Shown: positions 19,635-28,880, numbered from the stretch's first letter. The stretch is 64,000 nt of DNA from Streptococcus himalayensis (GCF_001708305.1 NZ_CP016953.1:701501-765500); one strand, 5' to 3'. Program-made: numbers and translations. The notes: generated by a model not told the origin, from the sequence alone.

Positions 19635-19862
19635 AGCCCTGTCCTAAGGAATTCTCCAGGACAGGAATGAAGGATGTTTTTAGCCTCGCTTTTGGAAATG
19701 AAATAAAGCGAGAAGTCCAGTGGGCTATTTTAGCCTTGTCCCAAGCAATTCTCCAGGGCAGGAATGAAGGATGTTTTTAGCCTCGCTTTTGGAAATGAAA
19801 TAAAGCGAGAGGCCCAGTGGGCTATTTTAACCCTGTCCCAAGTAATTCTCAAGGGCAGAAGC
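19621..19862 (+). repeat. 97-bp tandem repeat, 2.5 copies
   Basis: CAGTGGGCTATTTTA starts at 19621, 19718 and 19815, exactly 97 bp apart. Each unit continues with CCYTGTCC.AAG.AATTCTC.AGGRCAG, GAATGAAGGATGTTTTTAGC and GGAAATGAAATAAAGCGAGA; the third copy breaks off after the GGCAG block. No ORF or CRISPR-type spacer structure is present. It fills the first part of the DUF1292-folC gap. Confidence 0.9.
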
Positions 19863-19960
19863 TTTCTGATGGAGAGTTTTAGTCTTGCTTTTTTAAGAGC
19901 AGGGTGAAACAGTCTGGCAGATTTGTTACGCGAGTAACTTTAGGACAAAATAAAGAATAC

Positions 19961-20010
19961 GAGGAGCGGAAGTTGATGTTAGCTAACCAAACTTTATCGC
20001 TCTTTTTTTG
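19961..20010 (+). terminator. Possible terminator/attenuator before folC
   Basis: GGAGCGGAAGTT and AACTTTATCGCTC can pair across a loop, followed by T7. It ends about 12 bp before the folC start codon, close to its ribosome site, so it could either end read-through or attenuate folC. Confidence 0.4.
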
Positions 20011-20022
20011 AAAGGAAAATCC

Positions 20023-21258
20023 ATGAAAGAGATAGAAGATTGGCTATACAGCCGTGTGGGCTTGAATTTTCGCAAAGGGTTAGAGAGAGTTCAAGAAGCT
20101 CGTTTGCTACTGGGAAAGCCAGATGAAGCCTACCCAATTATTCATGTGACAGGGACTAATGGCAAAGGCTCGACTATTGCTTTTTTGCGTTCCTTGCTGA
20201 TGGCTCATGGTCAAAAGGTGGGAACATTTACTTCTCCACATATAGTCACTATCCGTGATAGGATTTGCGTGGATGGGGAGCCGATTTCAGAAGCCGATTT
20301 TGTGAGATTGGTCCAGCAAGTAGAGGAGATGGAAGAAACTCTACGCCAAAGTCAGGATTCCTTGTCTTTTTTTGAAATTCTAACGCTTATGGGCTTCTTG
20401 TATTTTAAGGAGCAGGAAGTGGATGTGGTTCTACTAGAGGTGGGAATCGGTGGACTTCTCGATACCACTAACATCGTGACAGGAGAGATTTCTGTGATTA
20501 GCTCGATTGGGCTAGATCATCAAGAGACTCTGGGAAATTCCATAGAGGAAATTGCAGAGCAGAAGGCAGGGATTTTTAAGGCTGCTAAAATGGCCTTGAT
20601 TGGGCCTTTGCCTAGTGTTGCTCGGGCTGTCTGTCAGGAGATTGCCCAAGATTTATCAACAGAATTACGGATGTATGGGGAAGATTTTCAGCTATCAGAA
20701 GGTTTCTTTAGGAATAAAGAGCGAGCGATAGCTATTCCTAGACTGGGTTTGCAAGGAGAGCATCAGAAAGAAAATGCCGCCCTAGCCATAGAGGCTTTTC
20801 TCGCTTTTATGGATAAGCGAAATTTGCCTATCCTTGTGGAGCAGATGGCACCTGCCCTAGAAGAAACGCGATGGGCGGGACGTTTGGAATTCATAGAACC
20901 TAATATTTATCTGGATGGTGCCCATAATCTCGCTGCGATGGAACGGCTCAGTCAGGTCATTTCCACCTATCCACAGGACACTGTAAGTATCCTTTTTGGT
21001 GCACTGAAGCGGAAAGATTATCAGGCGATGTTGGACTATTTGCAGGAAAGATTTCCACAGGCGGATTTGTACTTGACTAGCTTTGGGGATAGTGGCTCCT
21101 TGGGAGAGGGAGATGTGGCAGGTATTTCCTTTCTCCCTTCTTATCAATCATTTTTAGAGGAATTTCAAGAAGAAAAGCAAAAAACCTTGTTTGTCGTAGG
21201 TTCTCTGTATTTTGTAGCTGAAGTCCGGGCGTATTTGCTAGAAAAGCAAAAAAATTGA
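20023..21258 (+). CDS. folC: Folylpolyglutamate/dihydrofolate synthase
   Basis: Adds glutamate to (dihydro)folates using ATP. The Mur-ligase-like P-loop is VTGTNGKGSTIAFL (about residues 43-56); VLLEVGIGGLLDTTNI and the C-terminal LDGAHNLAAME complete the family pattern. ATG 20023, six bases after GAAAGGA, is chosen; a frame extension upstream would need a TTG and overlaps the ribosome site. 411 residues. It precedes a lipoprotein gene by 70 bp, which has its own TATAAT box near 21280. Confidence 0.92.
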   Translation: MKEIEDWLYSRVGLNFRKGLERVQEARLLLGKPDEAYPIIHVTGTNGKGSTIAFLRSLLMAHGQKVGTFTSPHIVTIRDRICVDGEPISEADFVRLVQQVEEMEETLRQSQDSLSFFEILTLMGFLYFKEQEVDVVLLEVGIGGLLDTTNIVTGEISVISSIGLDHQETLGNSIEEIAEQKAGIFKAAKMALIGPLPSVARAVCQEIAQDLSTELRMYGEDFQLSEGFFRNKERAIAIPRLGLQGEHQKENAALAIEAFLAFMDKRNLPILVEQMAPALEETRWAGRLEFIEPNIYLDGAHNLAAMERLSQVISTYPQDTVSILFGALKRKDYQAMLDYLQERFPQADLYLTSFGDSGSLGEGDVAGISFLPSYQSFLEEFQEEKQKTLFVVGSLYFVAEVRAYLLEKQKN

Positions 21259-21328
21259 CGGGACTAAAGTGGAATAGGTATAATAGAAAGGAGCATGTAT
21301 CGGAATGTGCTCCAGAAAGGATATAACC

Positions 21329-21784
21329 ATGAAATTAACCAAACGTACATTTGCAATCCTAGCTTCTTTAGCAGGTGTGTTGCTCCTTGCCGCTTGCTCG
21401 AATCAAGCAGCACCTGCAGCACCTGCCAATCAAGCTAACTCTTCTATGACAGCGACATCTTCTAGTGCCATGTCCACAACAGAATCCTCGGCAGCAAGCT
21501 CATCTAGTCAGGCAGCTCCTCAAACGACGGAGCTAGGTGGCACTTACAAAGGCATGGATGAGGGAGATGACATTACTTTAGTCATTACAGGTAATACAGG
21601 CACTTGGACTCAGGTAGAGCCTGACGGGGAGCAAGAAATCAAACAAGTCAGCATTGATGCAACGAACCAACGCATCGTCATCGGAGATGATGTAGAGCGC
21701 TATTTGGTCAATGGAAATCAACTGACTATCGAAGATTTGGACCAAGATTACGAACGAGATACGGTTGTTTTAACCAAACAATAA
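21329..21784 (+). CDS. Small secreted lipoprotein with Ser/Ala-rich linker
   Basis: ATG 21329 follows AGAAAGGA and gives MKLTKRTFAILASLAGVLLL with lipobox LAAC (Cys about residue 23). A 50-residue Ala/Ser/Thr/Gln-rich spacer then leads to a compact ~80-residue domain (GGTYKGMDEGDDITLVITGN ... ERDTVVLTKQ) with beta-strand character. Function unknown; homologues occur at this place next to folC and cls in related streptococci. The linker is probably exposed across the wall. Confidence 0.75.
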   Translation: MKLTKRTFAILASLAGVLLLAACSNQAAPAAPANQANSSMTATSSSAMSTTESSAASSSSQAAPQTTELGGTYKGMDEGDDITLVITGNTGTWTQVEPDGEQEIKQVSIDATNQRIVIGDDVERYLVNGNQLTIEDLDQDYERDTVVLTKQ

Positions 21785-21976
21785 ACCGTCACAGAAGGTG
21801 GCCAGTGAGAGAGGAAGACCAAAATTGTGAACAGCAAGAGAGGTTTCCTCTTTTTTGCTTGAAAACAGGAGATGATTTTCAAAAATAACTTGCTTTCTGT
21901 GCATTTCCTCGTTATACTAGAAGTTATAGTTATTTATGCATGTTCATACTATTGAAAAGGATTGAAGGAGGGAACG

Positions 21977-23509
21977 ATGAATTTTCGGAAATTTCGGTTG
22001 CTGATGTCTAAATATGGCTTTAGTATCATCATTATGCTAGCAGAGCTGGCTCTGACTTTTTGGCTCTTCTTTCTTTTGGGACGTTTGACGCCGATTTTAT
22101 GGATTGTTCTCGTGTTCCTGATGAGTGTGGCAACGGTTTTAGCCATTGTCAATCGCTCCATGGCACCTGAAAGTAAGGTTACTTGGCTCTTGGTCTCCTT
22201 TACTCCTGTCATTGGTCCTCTTCTTTATATCATGTTTAGCGAGCGACGTTTGTCAAAGACCGAGTTAAAGCAGCTTGAAAATCTTAACAAGATGAAGTTT
22301 CGAGAGGACAATAGTAAGCACCTGCGACAAACATTAAAAGAAGAAAACAAGTCTGCCTATGGGATTATCAAATCGCTCTTAGCCATGGATCATAATGCGG
22401 ATGTTTATGATGGGACAGATGCCCAGTACTTTGATTTGGGTGAGGAGATGTTCGCATCGATCTTGGAGGATTTGAAACGAGCGGAAAAGTTTATCTTTTT
22501 GGAATATTATATCGTCGAAGAAGGCTTGATGTGGGATAGTATGCTCGAGATTTTGAAGGAAAAAGCTGCCCAAGGGGTAGAGGTCAAAATGCTCTATGAT
22601 GATATTGGCTGTATGGCAACTCTTGCTGGAGACTATCCCAAGAGATTGCGAGCGATGGGTATTAGCACCCATAAGTTTAACAAGGTAATTCCCCGTATGA
22701 CAGTGGCTTATAACAATCGGGATCACCGCAAGATTTTAGTCATTGATGGCCAAGTCGCCTATACTGGTGGCATCAATCTTGCCGACGAATACATCAATCA
22801 TATCGAGCGATTCGGCCACTGGAAAGATGGAGGGGTCCGCTTGAACGGTCGGGCAGTGAAGGCGATGACGCGACTGTTTCTCATAAATTGGTACATCAAC
22901 CGTGGAGAAATCACGGATTTTGATAAATACCATCTGGATAATCAAGCAGGGGAAGGTCAGGGGCTCTATATCCCCTACGGCAGTGGTCCTAAGCCCATGT
23001 ACAAAGCTCAGGTCGGAAAAAAAGTCTACCAAAATCTTATCAGTCAAGCCACGGATTATGTCTATATTACCAGTCCTTACTGGATTATTGACTATGATTT
23101 GACGGAAGATATTAAAAATGCAGCCATGCGAGGGGTCGATGTGCGGATTGTCACTCCTTATATTCCAGATAAGCGTTTAATTCAACTGATTACAAGAGGG
23201 GCTTATCCTGATTTGCTAGAGGCGGGGGTACGGATTTTTGAATACAGTCCTGGCTTTATCCATAGTAAGCATGTGGTCGTAGATGATGAATTTGCGGTTG
23301 TTGGCACGATTAACTTTGATTACCGAAGCTTGGTGCACCATTATGAGAATGCGGTTCTCATGTATAAAAGTCCTGCCATGGAAGACCTGAAGGCAGATTT
23401 TGCAACGATTTTTGCAGTTTCAGAAGAAATCTATCCACATACCATCCAAACGAGTTGGTATCAGCGTTTGATGAAAGATATTGTGCAATTATTTGCCCCG
23501 ATGTTGTAA
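21977..23509 (+). CDS. cls: Cardiolipin synthase
   Basis: Makes cardiolipin from two phosphatidylglycerols at the membrane. Two N-terminal helices (about residues 8-30 and 34-55) precede two phospholipase-D motifs: HRKILVIDGQVAYTGG starting at residue 250 and HSKHVVVDDEFAVVGTINFD starting at residue 429, both with the catalytic HxK(x)4D. 510 residues, full length. ATG 21977 is placed four bases after GGAGGGA; a frame-open TTG lies 15 bp upstream and is not favoured. Confidence 0.95.
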   Translation: MNFRKFRLLMSKYGFSIIIMLAELALTFWLFFLLGRLTPILWIVLVFLMSVATVLAIVNRSMAPESKVTWLLVSFTPVIGPLLYIMFSERRLSKTELKQLENLNKMKFREDNSKHLRQTLKEENKSAYGIIKSLLAMDHNADVYDGTDAQYFDLGEEMFASILEDLKRAEKFIFLEYYIVEEGLMWDSMLEILKEKAAQGVEVKMLYDDIGCMATLAGDYPKRLRAMGISTHKFNKVIPRMTVAYNNRDHRKILVIDGQVAYTGGINLADEYINHIERFGHWKDGGVRLNGRAVKAMTRLFLINWYINRGEITDFDKYHLDNQAGEGQGLYIPYGSGPKPMYKAQVGKKVYQNLISQATDYVYITSPYWIIDYDLTEDIKNAAMRGVDVRIVTPYIPDKRLIQLITRGAYPDLLEAGVRIFEYSPGFIHSKHVVVDDEFAVVGTINFDYRSLVHHYENAVLMYKSPAMEDLKADFATIFAVSEEIYPHTIQTSWYQRLMKDIVQLFAPML

Positions 23510-23523
23510 CCACAAGGCCGAAT

Positions 23524-23557
23524 GAAGAGGTTGGGAAAGAAATCCAGCCTCTTTTCT
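23524..23557 (+). terminator. Rho-independent terminator after cls
   Basis: AAGAGGTTGG / CCAGCCTCTT stem followed by TTC TTAT; 15 bp past the stop. Confidence 0.65.
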
Positions 23558-23600
23558 TATAATAAGCTTGTTTGGGAACCTTTTTGGATCACAAGCAGTT

Positions 23601-23689
23601 TATACTCGTCAACAATCAACATCTGACATTCTTTCCTCACCTTGCTGAACTCTAGTTCTACCTGCAGTTTCGTTGCCTAGTCAAGTATT
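23601..23689 (+). repeat. Intergenic repeat family B, copy 2
   Basis: Contains CATCTGACATTCTTTCC, CTCACCTTGCTGAACTCTAG and GTTGCCTAGTCAAGTATT; matches the minus strand of copy 1 and the plus strand of copies 3 and 4. Confidence 0.7.
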
Positions 23690-23715
23690 AAAAGCCCATT
23701 CCTATCACTTGGTTT

Positions 23716-23900
23716 ATACTTATCCAAAGTCAAAGTTAGCATTTTTGCGACTTTCTTAGATGGTTCGGACGTAAACGACCTATTTTTTATGACTGTACGT
23801 TTCATCTGCTAAACACTCATCCTATTTGACTTACTTCACCAACTTTATTTTGTGGCAAAAATAAATAGGTTTATAGCAGAAACCTATTTTTAAAAAGTAT
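23716..23900 (+). repeat. Intergenic repeat family A, divergent copy 1
   Basis: Shares the head (ATAC..ATCCAAAGTCAAAGTTAGCAT), the block CTTTCTTAGATGGTT.GGACGTAAACGACCT and the AAATAAATA / GAAACCTATTTTTA.A..AGTAT tail with the better conserved copies, but with many substitutions. Confidence 0.65.
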
Positions 23901-23969
23901 ACAAGTATTAAAATGAACTCATCGAGTTTTCAGACAAGTCTATTTTTTAGCTTGAGCGAATTGGATGCT

Positions 23970-24160
23970 ATACCCAATGAAAATCAAAATTAGCATCTTG
24001 TTGCTTTCTTAGATGGTTTGGACGTAAACGACCTGTGTTCTATGACTATTCATCTTATTTACTGGAAAAGTATCCTGTTTAACTCATTTAGTTCTCTACA
24101 TTCCAAGACCAAAATAAATATGTCTAGATAAAAAGGCTATTTTTGACATTAAATGAGTAT
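23970..24160 (+). repeat. Intergenic repeat family A, copy 2
   Basis: 191 bp, ends ATACCCAATG ... TTAAATGAGTAT. Near identical to the copy at 30817-31007 and close to 59462-59647. The ends are imperfect inverted repeats (ATACYCAWT / AWTGAGTAT), as in MITE-type elements. Confidence 0.85.
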
Positions 24161-24288
24161 TAGAGGATTTGTTCGTTCTATTTGGTCATGTGCTGAAATC
24201 CAGGATAAACATTAGTGCAGAAGGTTGAGTGACCAGTATGGGAATGATGTTAAAAACCGATAGCTTCAGATTTCTTCTTTTTCTTTTT

Positions 24289-24296
24289 TACGAATA
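24289..24296 (+). promoter_or_regulatory. Competence box (ComX/SigX element) before small ORF
   Basis: TACGAATA within CTTTTTTACGAATAAGC, nearly the same 17 bases as before cinA. It lies 22 bp upstream of ATG 24319. Confidence 0.85.
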
Positions 24297-24318
24297 AGCT
24301 AGAAAAGGGGGATTTGAG

Positions 24319-24444
24319 ATGACAAATGAGGAGCGGGAGTTTTTGAAACAGTATCAAGAGCAGGAATTTCATTCTTTTTACGAGGTGGAGCGGTATGCCC
24401 TTCTAGTCCAGAAAATGGGGAAAGATACTCCGTCGGCTACATAG
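24319..24444 (+). CDS. 41-residue competence-induced small protein (Ccs4-like position)
   Basis: The short frame starts MTNEEREFLKQYQEQEFHSF and ends at TAG 24442-24444. A G-rich ribosome site (GGGGGATTTGAG) precedes it, and an exact ComX box sits 22 bp upstream, so expression in late competence is a strong inference. In pneumococcus a small competence-induced gene (ccs4) lies between cls and nrdD, the same position. The product is soluble, acidic/aromatic and helical in character, with no signal peptide. Function is unknown. Confidence 0.65.
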   Translation: MTNEEREFLKQYQEQEFHSFYEVERYALLVQKMGKDTPSAT

Positions 24445-24526
24445 CGAGATGCTAGGTTATTCGAGCCTGTTTTGATTTGACTAGTCCGAGTACTTCGCTG
24501 ATAGATTACATGCTCCATGTGAGAGC

Positions 24527-24602
24527 ATACTATTCATCAACAATCAACATCTGACATTCTTACCTCACCTTGCTGAACTCTAGTTCTATCTGCGATTTTT
24601 AG
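24527..24602 (+). repeat. Intergenic repeat family B, copy 3
   Basis: CATCAACAATCAACATCTGACATTC-TTACCTCACCTTGCTG-AACTCTAGTTCTATCTGCG; the distal end is lost or replaced at about 24602. Confidence 0.65.
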
Positions 24603-24635
24603 GACACAAGCTACGCTAGTTTTATTGAACATCTT

Positions 24636-24920
24636 GAGGCTGGGTCCAAAGTCCCTGCTTCCATTATTTTTGTAGCTTTAACAGTTTGACGTAGTAGCTG
24701 TCTGGTCTGTAGAACGTTGATAAATCAACATTCTAGTAGAAGAGGTTAGCGAAATGCTCGCTAGCTCTATTTCTAACCTTCCACAATGCTCAATTGTGAA
24801 AGCTAGTCAACCTTGCGAGGGTGGGAGTAAACGAATCCAGTTGAGTAGTTTAGGCCGAACCTAGAAATAAAGAAGTGAGGTAAATAGATTTCTACGAAAT
24901 CACGATTGCGTCCACTCCCC
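24636..24920 (-). repeat. Intergenic repeat family C, copy 2 (inverted, with ~80-bp insertion)
   Basis: This is the reverse complement of 4107-4293 over most of its length. After TCTATTTCTAACCT an extra ~80 bp (about 24780-24861, including a CACAAT..ATTGTG hairpin) interrupts it before the match resumes at CTAGAAATAAAGAAGTGAGG. Confidence 0.7.
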
Positions 24921-24986
24921 CTAGTCAGATGTTGATGTTTATAGAGCATAAACTTACTGAGCGAGAAGGGAGATGTAAAAACAGGC

Positions 24987-25015
24987 TGACAGAAAGTCTT
25001 GTTTTTGATATACTA
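24987..25015 (+). promoter_or_regulatory. Promoter of the membrane protein gene at 25043
   Basis: CTGACA (24987-24992), 17-bp spacer, TATACT (25010-25015). It ends 27 bp before the start codon. Confidence 0.65.
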
Positions 25016-25042
25016 GAGAAGAATAAATCAAGGAGTCTCTGA

Positions 25043-26569
25043 ATGCAAGATAAGGTTTTAGATGAGTTGCAGCTTGAGCAACCAAAACAAGAAGAGCAAG
25101 AGTCAAAATGGAGAGAGCCAGTGTCTGTTCCATTCTTTCTACCCCTTTTATGGAGTGCCGTTCTCAGTTGCCTAAGCGTGGTGAATCCTTTTTTAACATC
25201 CTTAGCAACGAATCTTCAGTCCCAAAATTTATATACTGGCTGGGCTATGGCACAAGGCGATGTCATCTATGGACGCATTTATGGAACAAGTGGTCTGTTC
25301 TATTACCTTCTCAATTGGGCTTCACAGCTGGTTTTTGGAAATCTCCTCTTAGCAGTAGCACAGTTTGTTGCCCTGTTTCTGTCAGGTAGACTTCTGTTTA
25401 AAATAGCTTATCAGCTTACTCATGAAAACGATTCTGCCAAGCAAATGGTGCATATTTTCTACTTATTAACCTTTGCTTTGGGCTTGGGTGGTGTTTATGC
25501 TAGCCTCTTTGCTTTTCCGCTAGTATTTGCAGGGCTTTATTTCTTACTTCAGTATGTAATGGGTGAGATAGAGGATCATTTCTTTATTGCCTTTGGAGGC
25601 CTTCTTGCTCTGCTCTTTTTAGTAGAGCCTTTGGCAGGTTTCTTGTTTGCGACGTTGACCTTTTTGGTGTTATTGGTTTACAATATTTGGACGAAAAAGA
25701 AGGCACGTGGACTGTACCAATGGCTAGCTGCGGTTTTAGGATTTTCGCTTGTGTTTTATCCCTTGGGCTATATCACCGTGTGGAATGGGACCTTTGGTCT
25801 TGCCATTAGCCAGATTAGCTATCCTTTTGAAAGTCTAGCCTTTGGCCAGCATGTTTGGCAGCATGGGTTGCTTTATGGTGGCTTAGTTCTTGGTTTGGGA
25901 TTTGTTTTATCGATTGGCCATTCTTTTATGGCTTCTAAGCAAGAGTTTGAAATTATCTTACAAGTGCTATCCAGTCTTGCTGTGGTGGGGGTCTTCCTCT
26001 TTTCAGTTTTTTTGCCTGAAACAGGAGCCTACCATCTCTTGCCAGCACTTCCCTTTGCAATGGTGCTCCTTCTTCTCTGGTTAGGTAAAGCGGGTCAAGA
26101 AAAAAGAGGGCGTCATAGCGGCCCTGTGGAGGAGACACCTTCGATTTTTAGTGCTTATTTTAAGAAGAGTTTCTTTCTACCGATCCTTGCCCTGCTGTAT
26201 TTGGTGGTTTATCCTGTTGCTAATCACTATGCCTTTGATTCGGAGGAAATCGAGGAGCGAGGTACGGCAGCTGCCTATATTAAAAAGGAAGCGAAAAAAG
26301 GTGAGCGGATTTACGCTTGGGACAAGACCGCTAGTCTTTACCAAGCCAGTGGGCACCTAGCAGCTAGTCCCCTTCTAACCCCTAGCCTGTATGGCGATAC
26401 AGCAGAAAATAAACTGATCTTAGCACATTCGATCACGCAGAATCATCCAACCTATATCTTAGTTCATCGAGAGGTTCCTCTTTTAGATGATGTGAAGAAG
26501 GAACTGAAGGAATCCTATCAAAAAGTGGATGTGAAGATGACGCATTTTACCCTTTATCAACTAAAATAA
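25043..26569 (+). CDS. Polytopic membrane protein, glycosyltransferase-C-like, unknown function
   Basis: A 508-residue protein with a soluble charged N-terminus (residues 1-30), about ten membrane helices and a C-terminal extracytoplasmic domain of ~130 residues beginning near NHYAFDSEEIEERGTAAAYI. That domain, with RIYAWDKTASLYQASGHLAA, resembles the C-terminal part of dolichyl-phosphate-mannose-type (GT-C/PMT-like) transferases, in which residues propose a sugar-transfer role, but I see no definitive catalytic motif. RBS AAGGAG precedes ATG. The gene lies between the competence ORF and nrdD, a conserved position in streptococci. Confidence 0.7.
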   Translation: MQDKVLDELQLEQPKQEEQESKWREPVSVPFFLPLLWSAVLSCLSVVNPFLTSLATNLQSQNLYTGWAMAQGDVIYGRIYGTSGLFYYLLNWASQLVFGNLLLAVAQFVALFLSGRLLFKIAYQLTHENDSAKQMVHIFYLLTFALGLGGVYASLFAFPLVFAGLYFLLQYVMGEIEDHFFIAFGGLLALLFLVEPLAGFLFATLTFLVLLVYNIWTKKKARGLYQWLAAVLGFSLVFYPLGYITVWNGTFGLAISQISYPFESLAFGQHVWQHGLLYGGLVLGLGFVLSIGHSFMASKQEFEIILQVLSSLAVVGVFLFSVFLPETGAYHLLPALPFAMVLLLLWLGKAGQEKRGRHSGPVEETPSIFSAYFKKSFFLPILALLYLVVYPVANHYAFDSEEIEERGTAAAYIKKEAKKGERIYAWDKTASLYQASGHLAASPLLTPSLYGDTAENKLILAHSITQNHPTYILVHREVPLLDDVKKELKESYQKVDVKMTHFTLYQLK

Positions 26570-26624
26570 AAATCAATATCTTGTGTCTTTTTGATTAAAT
26601 TGACACAAGATGTTGATTTTTTTT
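26569..26624 (+). terminator. Strong rho-independent terminator
   Basis: AAAATCAATATCTTGTGTC and GACACAAGATGTTGATTTT pair over about 19 bp with a U8 tail, directly after the membrane protein gene. Confidence 0.9.
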
Positions 26625-26634
26625 CTTAGAGTGT

Positions 26635-26640
26635 TATAAT
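26635..26640 (+). promoter_or_regulatory. -10 element of nrdD promoter
   Basis: TATAAT in AGTGTTATAATGGAGG, 24 bp before the nrdD start. No clear -35; an NrdR box pair was looked for and not found. Confidence 0.55.
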
Positions 26641-26663
26641 GGAGGTGTAGATTGGAGGAGTTT

Positions 26664-28880
26664 ATGATTTCCTTAGACGAACACGAAATACATGATTTAT
26701 CGCCCTTGCTTGTCTTGAAGCGAGATGGGCGTTCGGTGACTTTTGATGAGCAAAAGATTTTTTTAGCTCTTAATCGTGCTAATGCTGAGCTAGAGCAACC
26801 TTGTTCACAGGCGGTTCTTGAACACATTGTAGAAGCTGTACTCGAAGAAATTGGTCGCCGTTTTCATCAGGATATTCAAATTTATGAAATTCAGACCATT
26901 GTTGAACAAGAATTGCTAAAGGCACACTTGTATGAATTGGCAGAGGTCTATATTCAGTATCGGACCAGACGTGATTTTGAGCGTCATCAGGCGATGGACA
27001 TTAATTTTTCCATTGAAAAACTCTTGAAAAAAGACCAAACGGTCGTCAATGAAAATGCCAATAAGGATAGCGAGGTTTTTAATACCCAACGTGATTTGAC
27101 AGCAGGAATTGTGGGGAAATCAATTGGGCTCAAGCTCTTGCCAGCTCATGTGGCAAATGCCCACCAAAAAGGGGATATTCATTTCCACGATTTAGATTAC
27201 AGTCCCTATACACCGATGACCAACTGCTGTTTGATTGATTTTAAGGGAATGTTGGCCAATGGCTTTAAAATTGGCAATGCTGAAGTGGAAAGTCCCAAGT
27301 CTATTCAGACAGCGACAGCTCAGATTTCGCAAATTATCGCGAATGTCGCCTCAAGTCAGTATGGTGGTTGTACAGCAGATCGGGTAGATGAGTTGTTAGC
27401 ACCGTATGCAGAATTGAATTATCAGAAGCATTTAAAGGATGCAAGAGAGTGGGTATTACCTGAAAAGCAGGAAGAATATGCGCGTGAAAAGACTAAAAAA
27501 GATATCTACGATGCCATGCAGTCCTTGGAATATGAGATTAACACCCTCTTTACCTCAAATGGGCAGACACCGTTTACTTCTCTAGGATTTGGCTTGGGGA
27601 CTTCTTGGTTTGAACGAGAAATTCAACAGGCTATTTTACAAATTCGAATAAAAGGCTTAGGGAGCGAAGAGCGGACGGCTATTTTTCCAAAGTTGATTTT
27701 TACCTTGAAACGTGGTTTGAACCTAGAAGAAGGAAGTCCAAACTATGACATCAAGCTCTTAGCCTTAGAGTGTGCAATCAAGCGCATGTATCCTGATGTT
27801 TTATCTTATGATAAGATTAAGGAATTGACGGGTTCTTTCAAAGCGCCGATGGGCTGTCGCTCGTTCTTGCAGGGCTGGTTGGATGAAAATGGGGAAGAAG
27901 TCAATTCTGGTCGCATGAATCTTGGCGTGGTCACGCTCAATCTACCGCGGATTGCGATGGAGTCTGGTGGTGATATGGACACGTTTTGGGCTATTTTTGA
28001 GGAACGAATGGCGATTGCTAAGGATGCCTTAGTTTATCGCTTACACCGTGTCATGGAGGCACGGACAGCCAATGCCCCTATTCTGTACCAATACGGAGCT
28101 TTTGGGCAACGTTTGGGCAAAGACGATGAAGTCGGGCAGCTGTTTATCAAACGTAGAGCGACCATTTCCTTGGGCTATATCGGTCTTTATGAAGTTGCTA
28201 CGGTCTTCTATGGCAGTGAATGGGAAGGAAATCCAGCTGCGAAAGAGTTCACGCTTGACATTATTCGTGTCATGAAAGAGTGTGTCGGTACTTGGTCGGA
28301 TGAATACGATGTTCATTTTTCAATCTATTCAACGCCATCTGAGAGTTTGACTGATCGTTTTTGTCGCTTGGATCGGGAAAAATTTGGCTTGGTCAAGGAT
28401 ATTACGGATAAGGAATATTACACCAATTCTTTCCATTATGATGTTCGGAAAAACCCAACGCCATTTGAAAAATTAGAATTTGAAAAGGCTTATCCAGAGG
28501 CAGGTGCGACAGGTGGATTTATCCACTATTGTGAATATCCTGTTTTGCAACAAAATCCTAAGGCTTTGGAAGCTGTGTGGGACTTTGCCTATGATCGTGT
28601 GGGTTATTTGGGGACCAATACACCGATTGATCGCTGCTATGAATGCCATTTTGAGGGAGATTTCACACCGACGGAGCGAGGCTTTGAGTGCCCAAATTGT
28701 GGCAACAGGGATCCTAAAACAGTTGATGTGGTTAAGAGAACCTGTGGTTATTTAGGAAATCCGCAGGCAAGACCTATGGTAAATGGCCGGCACAAGGAAA
28801 TTGCTGCGCGTGTGAAACACATGAATGGCTCAACAATCAATAGAGAAGGAGAAAAAGATGGGGAAATACCAGCTAGATGA
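26664..28880 (+). CDS. nrdD: Anaerobic ribonucleoside-triphosphate reductase, large subunit
   Basis: Reduces NTPs to dNTPs without oxygen using a glycyl radical. An N-terminal ATP-cone (LVLKRDGRSVTFDEQKIFLAL) is followed by the catalytic barrel and, near the C-terminus, the zinc site CYEC...CPNC and the glycyl-radical loop RTCGYLG. ATG 26664 follows GGAGGAG; the frame-open TTG upstream is not favoured. 738 residues. Its 3' end overlaps the next small ORF by 23 bp, and the activase nrdG lies 1.3 kb downstream in the same run. Confidence 0.95.
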   Translation: MISLDEHEIHDLSPLLVLKRDGRSVTFDEQKIFLALNRANAELEQPCSQAVLEHIVEAVLEEIGRRFHQDIQIYEIQTIVEQELLKAHLYELAEVYIQYRTRRDFERHQAMDINFSIEKLLKKDQTVVNENANKDSEVFNTQRDLTAGIVGKSIGLKLLPAHVANAHQKGDIHFHDLDYSPYTPMTNCCLIDFKGMLANGFKIGNAEVESPKSIQTATAQISQIIANVASSQYGGCTADRVDELLAPYAELNYQKHLKDAREWVLPEKQEEYAREKTKKDIYDAMQSLEYEINTLFTSNGQTPFTSLGFGLGTSWFEREIQQAILQIRIKGLGSEERTAIFPKLIFTLKRGLNLEEGSPNYDIKLLALECAIKRMYPDVLSYDKIKELTGSFKAPMGCRSFLQGWLDENGEEVNSGRMNLGVVTLNLPRIAMESGGDMDTFWAIFEERMAIAKDALVYRLHRVMEARTANAPILYQYGAFGQRLGKDDEVGQLFIKRRATISLGYIGLYEVATVFYGSEWEGNPAAKEFTLDIIRVMKECVGTWSDEYDVHFSIYSTPSESLTDRFCRLDREKFGLVKDITDKEYYTNSFHYDVRKNPTPFEKLEFEKAYPEAGATGGFIHYCEYPVLQQNPKALEAVWDFAYDRVGYLGTNTPIDRCYECHFEGDFTPTERGFECPNCGNRDPKTVDVVKRTCGYLGNPQARPMVNGRHKEIAARVKHMNGSTINREGEKDGEIPAR

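Noticed and set aside
19621..19862. 97-bp tandem units considered as a CRISPR array
   Set aside because: The full 97 bases repeat without unique spacers, and no cas genes are in the window.
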